A stretch of 64,000 nt of DNA from Flavobacterium urocaniciphilum. GTDB lineage: Bacteria; Bacteroidota; Bacteroidia; Flavobacteriales; Flavobacteriaceae. The stretch covers positions 496,001-560,000 of the forward strand of contig NZ_FOEI01000001.1 in the NCBI RefSeq assembly GCF_900110615.1, written 5' to 3'. The first letter of the stretch is position 1; each line of letters opens with the position of its first letter. The notes below the pieces were generated by a model. It saw nothing but the letters and a program-made list of their open reading frames with translations. It had not been told where the DNA came from and searched no databases. The position numbers were made by a program, and so were the translations under genes. Positions 18,401 through 25,747 of the stretch are shown in pieces.

Positions 18401-21400
18401 GTTGGATTTCCACAAGCATCAGTTGCAGTGAAAGTCACTGTTGCGCTACCAGTTGCTCCACATAAATCAGATAATGAACCCGAATAGTTATTCGACCAAG
18501 TCACACCAGAACAAGTATCTGAAGCAGTTGCTCCTCCGTTAGAAGCAATCCAAGCCGCAAGTGCAGCAGCATTTCCACTACCATCACATTCTACAGTTTG
18601 AGAAGCTGCTTGTAAAGTAATACTTGGCGGAGTTGTGTCTTGAATAGTGAAAGTAGCTGTTGTGCTAGAAGGATTTCCACAAGCATCAGTTGCAGTGAAA
18701 GTCACCGTTGCACTACCAGTTGCACCACATAAATCAGAAAGCGAGCCTGAATAATTATTAGACCAAGTCACACCAGAACAAGTATCTGAAGCAGTTGCTC
18801 CTCCGTTAGAAGCGATCCAAGCCGCAAGCTCAGCAGCGTTTCCACTACCGTTACATTCAACAGTTTGAGAAGCTGCTTGTAAAGTTATGCTTGGCGGAGT
18901 TGTATCTTGAATAGTGAAAGTAGCTGTTGTGCTAGAAGGATTTCCACAAGCATCAGTTGCAGTGAAAGTCACCGTTGCACTACCAGTCGCACCACATAAA
19001 TCAGAAAGTGAACCCGAATAGTTATTAGACCAAGTCACACCAGAACAAGTATCTGAAGCAGTTGCTCCTCCGTTAGAAGCAATCCAAGCCGCAAGTGCAG
19101 CAGCGTTTCCACTACCGTCACATTCAACAGTTTGAGAAGCTGCTTGTAAAGTAATACTTGGCGGAGTTGTATCTTGAATAGTGAACGTAGCTGTTGTGCT
19201 AGAAGGATTTCCACAAGCATCAGTTGCAGTGAAAGTCACCGTTGCGCTACCCGTTGCTCCACATAAATCAGATAATGAACCTGAATAGTTATTCGACCAA
19301 GTCACACCAGAACAAGTATCTGAAGCAGTTGCACCACCGTTAGAAGCAATCCAAGCCGCAAGTGCAGCAGCGTTTCCACTACCATCACATTCTACAGTTT
19401 GAGAAGCTGCTTGTAAAGTAATACTTGGTGGAGTTGTGTCTTGAATAGTGAAAGTAGCTGTTGTGCTAGAAGGATTTCCACAAGCATCAGTTGCAGTGAA
19501 AGTCACCGTTGCACTACCAGTTGCTCCTCCGTTAGAAGCAATCCAAGCCGCAAGTGCAGCAGCGTTTCCACTACCATCACATTCAACAGTTTGAGAAGCT
19601 GCTTGTAAAGTAATACTTGGTGGAGTTGTATCTTGAATAGTGAAAGTAGCTGTTGTGCTAGAAGGATTTCCACAAGCATCAGTTGCAGTGAAAGTTACCG
19701 TTGCACTACCAGTTGCACCACATAAATCAGATAATGAACCTGAATAGTTATTAGACCAAGTTACACCAGAACAAGTATCTGAAGCAGTTGCACCTCCGTT
19801 AGAAGCGATCCAAGCCGCAAGTGCAGCAGCGTTTCCACTACCATCGCATTCAACAGTTTGAGAAGCTGCTTGTAAAGTAATACTTGGCGGAGTTGTATCT
19901 TGAATAGTGAAAGTAGCTGTTGTGCTAGAAGGATTTCCACAAGCATCAGTTGCAGTGAAAGTCACCGTTGCACTACCAGTTGCACCACATAAATCAGAAA
20001 GAGATCCTGAATAGTTATTAGACCAAGTCACACCAGAACAAGTATCTGAAGCAGTTGCTCCACCGTTAGAAGCAATCCAAGCCGCAAGTGCAACAGCATT
20101 TCCACTACCGTTACATTCAACAGTTTGAGAATCTGCTTGTAAGGTAATACTTGGTGGAGTTGTATCTTGGATAGTAATTGTTTGTGTTACCTGTGTAGAA
20201 TTATTACATGCATCAGTAATTGTAAATAATCTAGATACAACTTTAGGACAAGTTCCTGAAACTGTATCTACATATGTTACACTAGATATTGCTGAAGCAT
20301 CATTTATAGTTCCACCAGCTAAAACAAATTGAGCTTGAGTTATAATTGAAATAGTTGAAGAATAAGGAAAATAACCGTTTAAGCCTAAAATTGAAGTATT
20401 ACATCCTTCAATAGTAAGATTAGCAGGTGCAGTAACAATTGGAGGGATTACATCTCCACCAGAAATAACAAAGGTTTTTTGGGCTGTACAACCAACAGAA
20501 TCAGTAAAAGTAACTGTATAAGTGCCATTAGCTAATCCGGTTACATCTTGAGAAGTTGCACCATTGCTCCATAAATAAGTATAACCAGGAGTCCCTCCAG
20601 CAACACTAATATCAATAGCACCAACGCTTCCTGATGAACAAGGAGAAGACGTAACGCTTCCCGTAATGTTAATTGGAGCAATTAGATTGACTATTTGTGT
20701 ACTAGTACTAACTTGTGGAGGAGTACCGGAATCTGTTACTTGAAGTGTAACTGTATATGGTCCACTAGGATAGGGATAAGTATGTGTTGGATTTTGGAGT
20801 GTAGATGTAGTTGAATCCCCAAAATTCCATAAATACGTATAAGGTGCATTACCACCATTTGTATCATCATCAAAATTTACTGTTGTTGAATTTCCAGTTG
20901 TACATTGAGTATAATCAAATTGTACTGCCATTGGAGCAGAAACAATCAAACTTGTAGGTAATTCACATTGCGATTTACTATATGTACCACAATCATATGA
21001 TGAAAATTCTGGATCATTAATGTTCCCATTTGTTTTCCATACAACTAATAATTTAGATAATTCAAGTTGGTATCCACATACCCATGGAAATCCTGAAGGA
21101 TAACCCGGAATGTTTAAAAGGTTTTGTCCACTACCAGGAGTAACATAACCTAAATAACTATTTATTTGTAATGTTTGCATCAAGTTTCCATTTGAATCTT
21201 TAACTAAAATGTCAGCAAAAATTCTAACTTGATTAATCGGACTATTTGAATTTGAAGTATAATTCAACCACAAAAATACATTTTGAATATTTGGAGGGGT
21301 ACAAGGAGTCGTAATTGGTACTCCTGATGAATTAGAAATGCTCAAAAACACATCATCTAATGTGTAATTATTTGATGTACAATTGAAAAAATCCAAATAA

Positions 21401-21516
21401 TAATTTGGTGCACTACCACAATCTCTCAAATCTGGTTTTTGAGGTGTAAACTGTCCGTAAAATTGATTTACCCATAAGCATATGAATAATATCAGAATGG
21501 TAGATTTTATTTTCAT
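15439..21516 (-). CDS. Giant repetitive surface adhesin with T9SS type B sorting domain
   Basis: This 2025-residue protein has a signal peptide (1-21, ending FYGQ). An N-terminal domain of about 170 residues is followed by a PKD domain near 205-280 (YLWNFGDS), a SprB-like repeat near 282-350 (GGTPGYTYLWSNGATSQDVTGL) and a HYR-like segment. Residues 451-1671 form a tandem array of fourteen 89-residue modules, seven of subtype A (DTTPPSITLQA) and seven of subtype B (DTTDPVIDIQA), each with conserved cysteines. Two more divergent HYR-like modules follow. The last roughly 85 residues (NAMSPNGDGLNEIF, VQIYNRWGVKIY) are the gliding-motility type B signal. It should be a filamentous cell-surface adhesin exported by T9SS. 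It heads an operon with a PorP/SprF partner and an OmpA protein. Confidence 0.95.
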   Translation of the reverse strand: MKIKSTILILFICLWVNQFYGQFTPQKPDLRDCGSAPNYYLDFFNCTSNNYTLDDVFLSISNSSGVPITTPCTPPNIQNVFLWLNYTSNSNSPINQVRIFADILVKDSNGNLMQTLQINSYLGYVTPGSGQNLLNIPGYPSGFPWVCGYQLELSKLLVVWKTNGNINDPEFSSYDCGTYSKSQCELPTSLIVSAPMAVQFDYTQCTTGNSTTVNFDDDTNGGNAPYTYLWNFGDSTTSTLQNPTHTYPYPSGPYTVTLQVTDSGTPPQVSTSTQIVNLIAPINITGSVTSSPCSSGSVGAIDISVAGGTPGYTYLWSNGATSQDVTGLANGTYTVTFTDSVGCTAQKTFVISGGDVIPPIVTAPANLTIEGCNTSILGLNGYFPYSSTISIITQAQFVLAGGTINDASAISSVTYVDTVSGTCPKVVSRLFTITDACNNSTQVTQTITIQDTTPPSITLQADSQTVECNGSGNAVALAAWIASNGGATASDTCSGVTWSNNYSGSLSDLCGATGSATVTFTATDACGNPSSTTATFTIQDTTPPSITLQAASQTVECDGSGNAAALAAWIASNGGATASDTCSGVTWSNNYSGSLSDLCGATGSATVTFTATDACGNPSSTTATFTIQDTTPPSITLQAASQTVECDGSGNAAALAAWIASNGGATGSATVTFTATDACGNPSSTTATFTIQDTTPPSITLQAASQTVECDGSGNAAALAAWIASNGGATASDTCSGVTWSNNYSGSLSDLCGATGSATVTFTATDACGNPSSTTATFTIQDTTPPSITLQAASQTVECDGSGNAAALAAWIASNGGATASDTCSGVTWSNNYSGSLSDLCGATGSATVTFTATDACGNPSSTTATFTIQDTTPPSITLQAASQTVECNGSGNAAELAAWIASNGGATASDTCSGVTWSNNYSGSLSDLCGATGSATVTFTATDACGNPSSTTATFTIQDTTPPSITLQAASQTVECDGSGNAAALAAWIASNGGATASDTCSGVTWSNNYSGSLSDLCGATGSATVTFTATDACGNPTSTTATFTIHDTTDPVIDIQASNLTVECDGQGNTQQLAAWLASNGGASASDNCSVVTWSNNFNQNLSDDCGLTGSVTVTFTAIDACGNDSITSGTFIIQDITDPVIDIQASNLTVECDGQGNTQQLNAWLASNGGASASDTCSGVTWSNNFDNNLSDNCGLTGSVTVIFTATDACGNDSTSSATFTIQDTTDPVIDIQASNLTVECDGQGNTQQLAAWLASNGGASASDTCSGVTWSNNFNQNLSDDCGLTGSVTVTFTATDACGNDSTSSATFTIQDTTDPIIDIQASNLTVECDGQGNTQQLAAWLASNGGASASDTCSGVTWSNNFDQNLSDDCGLTGSVTVTFTATDACGNDSTSSATFTIQDTTDPIIDIQASNLTVECDGQGNTQQLAAWLASNGGASASDTCSGVTWSNNFDQNLSDDCGLTGSVTVTFTATDACGNDSTSSATFTIQDTTDPVIDIQASNLTVECDGQGNTQQLAAWLASNGGASASDTCSGVTWSNNFDQNLSDDCGLTGSVTVIFTATDACGNDSTSSATFTIQDTTDPVIDIQASNLTVECDGQGNTQQLNAWLASNGGASASDTCSGVTWSNNYGHNMSDDCGTTGSVSVTFTATDACGNSSTTSGSFVIQDTTDPVFTSELPQNISVSCDAIPQPQTLTGSDNCSSEITIVSNDEILVDEDGCAGQYTLLRTWTITDSCGNDQSYTQTISVYDNTAPTLVTELITNQNVLCSEIPAVPQLEFIDNCSGVNPNIIYNETSTTISIYQYVIVREWTVSDNCGNEATFTQTLNVSVEDPFDAIPYTICNTETVDLFTIPGLPQNLAQLNGTWVEVNSTGALTGSIFNPANLILGNYYTIRYIVDLEDNDCPLIYEVYIHVDCEVLAACDIVVYNAMSPNGDGLNEIFMIDGITCYPNNNVQIYNRWGVKIYDENGYNNGSVSFKGDSENKLTLGSDKSPGDTYFYVLKYKDSENNSHEKTGYLYIKY
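16504..18372 (-). repeat. Seven tandem 267 bp modules, subtype B
   Basis: The units begin with DTTDPVID or DTTDPIID and are exactly 267 bp (89 codons). Successive units start at 18372, 18105, 17838, 17571, 17304, 17037 and 16770 on the minus strand. Units 3-6 are nearly identical; the first (NCSVV, ITSG) and last (NNYGHNM, SSTTSG) are the most divergent, as expected if the middle units were amplified recently. Confidence 0.92.
18373..20166 (-). repeat. Seven tandem 267 bp modules, subtype A, one shortened
   Basis: Units begin with DTTPPSIT and start at 20166, 19899, 19632, 19440, 19173, 18906 and 18639 on the minus strand. Six are 267 bp. The third (19441-19632) is 192 bp, lacking 75 bp that encode 25 residues including two cysteines. 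Neighbouring units are almost identical at the DNA level. Confidence 0.92.
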
Positions 21517-21626
21517 AAAACACGATTTGTTTAATTTACAATCTTCTTAATGGTCTTTAAAATATTCTTTCTTTAGGTTGTGATGATTTTACCATTAGAA
21601 AAATATTTTATGCAAAGTCAACAATT

Positions 21627-21643
21627 ACCTTATGACATAAGGT
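21627..21643. promoter_or_regulatory. Palindrome upstream of the adhesin operon, putative operator
   Basis: ACCTTATG-A-CATAAGGT is an 8 bp perfect inverted repeat around a single base, about 110 bases before the adhesin start. It is not followed by a T tract on either strand, so a protein-binding site is more likely than a terminator. Confidence 0.45.
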
Positions 21644-21878
21644 GACAAACTCTTTACAGTTTAGTATGATTAAACTGCATTTTAATGGATTAATACTTAG
21701 TTGATGTTTTTATCTCTGTAACTCGTTAAAAAACATATTTGTAGATTCTGTTTTTTAAGATTAGCTGAGAATTGGATTAAGTGATGTTGCTAATTTGGGG
21801 TAGGCAATTAATATTTTATTTAAAGTTTATGTATCGAAGTTAATTGATTTGAATTCTAATTTGCAAAAAAATAACATA

Positions 21879-21924
21879 AAAATCGTTAAGCGGTTCTATA
21901 TAATCTTTTAATTGCAACTTATTA
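21879..21924 (+). repeat. 46 bp imperfect direct repeat, copy 1
   Basis: It starts AAAAATCGTTAA and ends AATTGCAACTTATT. It differs from copy 2 (22153-22198) at five positions with no indels. Confidence 0.7.
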
Positions 21925-22152
21925 AAAATGAACTGATTAAAATTTGTAAGTTAAATCTTTAATTGAGCTAAATTACAAGTGAGGTTTTTTTTGAAAAAGA
22001 TTTGAGAGAATACTTTTATATTTCTTAATGCAATTATTTCTTTAATAATTTAAGAAAATACTCATGAAGTAACTTGTTGTTTTTCAATTGTTAAAATCGA
22101 ATCACTTTTCAAAATTACAGCATAATTTTATTAATTTAATCGTACTTATCTA

Positions 22153-22198
22153 AAAAATCGTTAAATGGTTTTATAAAATCTTTAAATTGCAACTTATT
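22153..22198 (+). repeat. 46 bp imperfect direct repeat, copy 2
   Basis: Same word as 21879-21924, 274 bp further on, ending about 60 bases before the sixA start and running into a small inverted repeat (22192-22205). Confidence 0.7.
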
Positions 22199-22257
22199 GA
22201 TAAGTAGATACTTAATTTTTTTTTATAATTTTATTTTTAACTAAAAAACTAATTCTA

Positions 22258-22770
22258 ATGAAAAATTTAATTTTAATCAGACACGCAAAATCAAGTTGGG
22301 ATTTGCCGTTAAGTGATATTGACAGACCATTATCTCAAAGAGGAATAAATGATGCTTTATTAATTTCTTCTAAAATCAATAAATTATTACCTAATAAGTT
22401 TGTGGTTTGGAGTAGCATAGCGAAACGAACTCAAGAAACTTGCTATATTTTTGCACAGAATTTGTTAATTCCTATCGAAAATGTTATCTTTAGAAAAGAT
22501 TTATATACTTTTGATTATAAAGATTTATACGACAAAATTAAATTGTGTGATAATCGTTATGAAAACATTATTCTTTTTGGTCATAATGATGCTATTACAA
22601 AATTTGTAAATAAATTTGGAGATAAGTATATAGATAATGTTCCAACATCTGGAGTTGTTCAATTAGAATTTAACGAAGAAAGTTGGTTAAACATTAAAAA
22701 AGGGACAATTAAAAATGTTCTGTTTCCAAAAGTAATAAGAAGTAAGTTAAAAAATGAATCCATACATTGA
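22258..22770 (+). CDS. sixA: SixA-like histidine phosphatase family protein
   Basis: This 170-residue protein of the branch-1 histidine phosphatase superfamily has the phospho-acceptor motif at the N-terminus (LIRHAKSSWD), the SIAKRTQET arginine region and the second catalytic histidine in FGHNDAIT. SixA proteins dephosphorylate phosphohistidine on histidine-phosphotransfer domains. In Bacteroidota a SixA-like gene often precedes ppk1, as here, where the 3' end overlaps ppk1 by 17 bases. Its substrate in this operon is unknown; PPK1 itself passes through a phosphohistidine, but any action on it would be speculation. Confidence 0.9.
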   Translation: MKNLILIRHAKSSWDLPLSDIDRPLSQRGINDALLISSKINKLLPNKFVVWSSIAKRTQETCYIFAQNLLIPIENVIFRKDLYTFDYKDLYDKIKLCDNRYENIILFGHNDAITKFVNKFGDKYIDNVPTSGVVQLEFNEESWLNIKKGTIKNVLFPKVIRSKLKNESIH

Positions 22771-24850
22771 TAGAGAAAAAAGTTGGTTAACTTTTAATGC
22801 CAGAGTTTTACAAGAAGCCGCAGACCAAAATGTACCATTATTAGACAGATTAAGATTTTTAGGAATTTTTTCAAATAATTTAGACGAGTTTTTTAGAGTA
22901 AGATATGCAGCCATAAGACGAATGAGCTTAGAAGGCATTGATACTAAAAATATTTTAGGCAACATTAGTGCCGAACAACTTCTTAAAGATATTACAGAAA
23001 TTGTAATTGAACAACAATCGGAAAGTTTACGAATTCTTAATGATATTGAAAAACGACTTGAAAAAGAAGGAATTTTCATTATCAATGAGAAAGAATTAAA
23101 TAAAGATCAAAAAACTTTTATTAAAGATTTTTTCATACAGAAAGTAAGTCCAGAATTGGTAACTATCATGTTAGATGACTTGGTAGAATTTCCATTAATT
23201 AAAGACACTTCAGGTTATTTAGCAGTGAAGCTAATCATGAAAAAAAACAAATCGGGAATTATTTCTAAAATATTAAACGATAAAGAAATTCGTTACGCAA
23301 TTGTAGAAATTCCAAAAACGGTGAACCGATTTGTAGTGCTTCCTTCCAATTCAGAAAAACAACACATAATATTATTAGATGATGTTATTCGCTATAATTT
23401 AGATAACATTTTCAATATTTTCGATTATGAAAGTATTTCGGCTCACATGGTTAAAATTACTCGTGATGCACAGTTAGAATTTGATTCTGATTTAAGTAAA
23501 AGTTTTATCGAAAAAATTTCCTACAGTGTTAAAGAACGTAGAGTAGGTGAGCCAGTTCGTTTTGTTTATGATCAAGCTATTGATAAAGATACTTTAGAGT
23601 TTTTCTTGAACAGAATGAAAATTGATAGTACAGATTCAATAATTCCAGGTGGACGTTACCATAATCGAAGAGATTATATGGATTTTCCGAATTTAGGTAG
23701 ATATGATTTGTTATATAAACAAAATTCACCTTTACCAATTTCCGGATTAAAATTCGACGGAAGTATGCTTTCAAGTATTAAAGAGAAGGATTATTTGTTA
23801 CATGCACCATATCAATCTTTTTCTTATATCATACGTTTTTTACGTGAAGCCGCTTTAGATCCGAATGTTCAATCGATAAAAATTACGCTTTATAGATTAT
23901 CCAAAAACTCACAAATTGTAAGTTCCTTAATCAATGCTGCTAAAAACGGAAAAAAAGTTACGGTTCAAATTGAATTACAAGCACGATTCGATGAAGCCAG
24001 TAACATTTCTTATGCCGAGCAAATGCAGGAAGAAGGTGTGAATTTGATTTTCGGTGTAAAAGGATTGAAAGTCCACAGTAAAATTTGTGTTGTGGAACGT
24101 GTTGAAAATGAAGAAGTAGTTCGTTACGGATTTATTTCTACTGGAAATTTCAGTGAATCTTCTGCTAAAGTTTATACTGATTTGACATTATTTACAAGTG
24201 ATTCAAGAATTTTAAAAGATACATCTAAAGTTTTCGAATTTTTTGAAGTTAACTATAGAGTGCACAGATACAAGCATTTAATTGTGTCGCCACATTACAC
24301 ACGATCTCGTTTTGTAAAATTAATTGATAGAGAAATTAAAAATGCTTTAGATGGCAAACCTGCTTACATTAAGTTAAAAATGAATAGTATGTCGGATTAC
24401 AAAATGATCGATAAGCTATATGAAGCGAGTAGAGCAGGAGTAAAAATTCAATTAGTGGTTCGTGGTATTTGTTGTTTAATTCCTGGAGTGAAAAAACTAA
24501 GTGAAAATATTGAAGCAATTAGTATTGTTGATAATTATTTAGAGCATTCTCGTTTGTATATTTTCTGTAATGATAATGAACCAGAAGTTTTTATTTCTTC
24601 AGCCGATTTTATGACGCGTAATTTAGATGCTCGTGTAGAAGTGACTTGTCCAATATATGATGATGGAATAAAACAAGAATTAATGGAAACGTTTGAAATT
24701 TCTTGGAAAGCAAATGTAAAAGCTCGTTTACATTCTAATACTTTTGAAAATGTTTACAGAAAAAATGGTAATGAAAAACCATTTAGAGCGCAACAAGAAA
24801 TGTATAAATATTACCAGAATAAACTAGAAGTAGTTACTGAAATTATATAA
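22754..24850 (+). CDS. ppk1: Polyphosphate kinase 1
   Basis: PPK1 reversibly polymerises the gamma phosphate of ATP into inorganic polyphosphate. The 698 residues match the family length. The N-terminal domain shows SWLTFNARVLQEA and NNLDEFFRVRYAAIRRM. The two phospholipase-D-like catalytic domains carry H441 (LKVHSKICVV), the probable phosphorylated histidine, and H598 (YLEHSRLYIF). These are spaced 157 residues apart, as in the E. coli enzyme (435 and 592). STGNFSESSAKVYTDL is also typical. It overlaps sixA by 17 bases and lies six bases before ppx, so synthesis and breakdown are encoded on one transcript. Confidence 0.97.
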   Translation: MNPYIDREKSWLTFNARVLQEAADQNVPLLDRLRFLGIFSNNLDEFFRVRYAAIRRMSLEGIDTKNILGNISAEQLLKDITEIVIEQQSESLRILNDIEKRLEKEGIFIINEKELNKDQKTFIKDFFIQKVSPELVTIMLDDLVEFPLIKDTSGYLAVKLIMKKNKSGIISKILNDKEIRYAIVEIPKTVNRFVVLPSNSEKQHIILLDDVIRYNLDNIFNIFDYESISAHMVKITRDAQLEFDSDLSKSFIEKISYSVKERRVGEPVRFVYDQAIDKDTLEFFLNRMKIDSTDSIIPGGRYHNRRDYMDFPNLGRYDLLYKQNSPLPISGLKFDGSMLSSIKEKDYLLHAPYQSFSYIIRFLREAALDPNVQSIKITLYRLSKNSQIVSSLINAAKNGKKVTVQIELQARFDEASNISYAEQMQEEGVNLIFGVKGLKVHSKICVVERVENEEVVRYGFISTGNFSESSAKVYTDLTLFTSDSRILKDTSKVFEFFEVNYRVHRYKHLIVSPHYTRSRFVKLIDREIKNALDGKPAYIKLKMNSMSDYKMIDKLYEASRAGVKIQLVVRGICCLIPGVKKLSENIEAISIVDNYLEHSRLYIFCNDNEPEVFISSADFMTRNLDARVEVTCPIYDDGIKQELMETFEISWKANVKARLHSNTFENVYRKNGNEKPFRAQQEMYKYYQNKLEVVTEII

Positions 24851-24856
24851 ACCAGA

Positions 24857-25747
24857 ATGATTCAAATTAAAAAATATGCTGCAATAGATATTGGTTCAAA
24901 TGCCATGCGTTTGTTAATCATGAATATTATTGAGCAAAAAGGAAAAGAAGCCCAATTTAATAAAAGTGCCTTAATTCGTGTACCTATTCGTTTAGGACAG
25001 GATGTCTTTACTGTTGGTGAAATTTCTGAAGAAAATATAGACCGAATGATTGATGCCATGAAAGCATTCAAATTATTAATGAAGGTTTATAAAATTGAAA
25101 AATACATGGCTTGTGCTACTTCTGCTATGCGTGAAGCCTATAACGGAAAAGAAGTTACTGAAATCATTAAGAAAAAAGCAGATATTAAAATTGACATTAT
25201 TGATGGTAAAAAAGAAGCGGCAATTATTGCTTCGTCCGACTTACATCAATTTATAAGAACCAATGAAAATTATCTTTATGTAGATGTTGGTGGTGGTAGC
25301 ACCGAGTTTTCATTGTTTTCTGATGGAAAAATGATTGCTTCAAAATCTTTCAAAAACGGAACAGTTCGTTTATTAAATAATATGGTAAATGATATAGTTT
25401 GGCATGAAATTGAAAAATGGATTAAAACGAATACCGAAGGATTAGAAGATATTATCATGATTGGTTCGGGTGGAAACATTAATAAAACCTTTAAACTTAC
25501 CGGAAAATCGCAAGATAAACCGCTTTCGTATAAATATTTAAAAGGTCAATTTGATAAATTAAACGCGTTAACGTATGAACAACGTATTGCAGAATTAGCT
25601 TTAAATACCGACCGTGCCGATGTAATCATTCCAGCACTAACTATATATTTGAGAGCAATGAGATGGAGTGGTGCGAAAAATATTTATGTTCCAAAAATTG
25701 GATTATCAGATGGTATCGTAAAAGCGATGTATTACGATAGGATATAA
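24857..25747 (+). CDS. ppx: Exopolyphosphatase, Ppx/GppA family
   Basis: This 296-residue protein has the sugar kinase/Hsp70 actin fold of the Ppx/GppA family. The phosphate-1 loop is AAIDIGSNAMRLL, the phosphate-2 loop YVDVGGGSTEFSLF, and the adenosine-type loop MIGSGGNINKTF. It is a short form without the C-terminal HD-like domain of the E. coli Ppx. It either hydrolyses polyphosphate from its ends or removes the 5' phosphate of pppGpp. The operon position after ppk1 favours polyphosphate. Confidence 0.94.
   Translation: MIQIKKYAAIDIGSNAMRLLIMNIIEQKGKEAQFNKSALIRVPIRLGQDVFTVGEISEENIDRMIDAMKAFKLLMKVYKIEKYMACATSAMREAYNGKEVTEIIKKKADIKIDIIDGKKEAAIIASSDLHQFIRTNENYLYVDVGGGSTEFSLFSDGKMIASKSFKNGTVRLLNNMVNDIVWHEIEKWIKTNTEGLEDIIMIGSGGNINKTFKLTGKSQDKPLSYKYLKGQFDKLNALTYEQRIAELALNTDRADVIIPALTIYLRAMRWSGAKNIYVPKIGLSDGIVKAMYYDRI

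Larger units (their letters stand above)
21517..22257. other. Gene-free region between the adhesin operon and sixA
   Basis: The region is 741 bp with no credible ORF and very high A+T. It holds a perfect 8 bp inverted repeat at 21627-21643, a duplicated 46 bp word (21879-21924 and 22153-22198), and a short inverted repeat ACTTAT-TG-ATAAGT at 22192-22205. It must contain the divergent promoters of both operons, but I find no full TAnnTTTG match; TGACTTTG on the minus strand (21620-21613) is the nearest candidate for the adhesin. Confidence 0.6.

Noticed and set aside
19035..19946. Two 61-codon minus-strand frames with LLLAQQLxSLFKIQLRQ repeats inside the adhesin
   Set aside because: They are out-of-frame readings of the 267 bp modules, repeated because the modules are.
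21517..22257. Insertion sequence or phage attachment remnant
   Set aside because: No transposase or integrase fragment and no target-site duplication flank the 46 bp repeats; reported only as an unexplained direct repeat.
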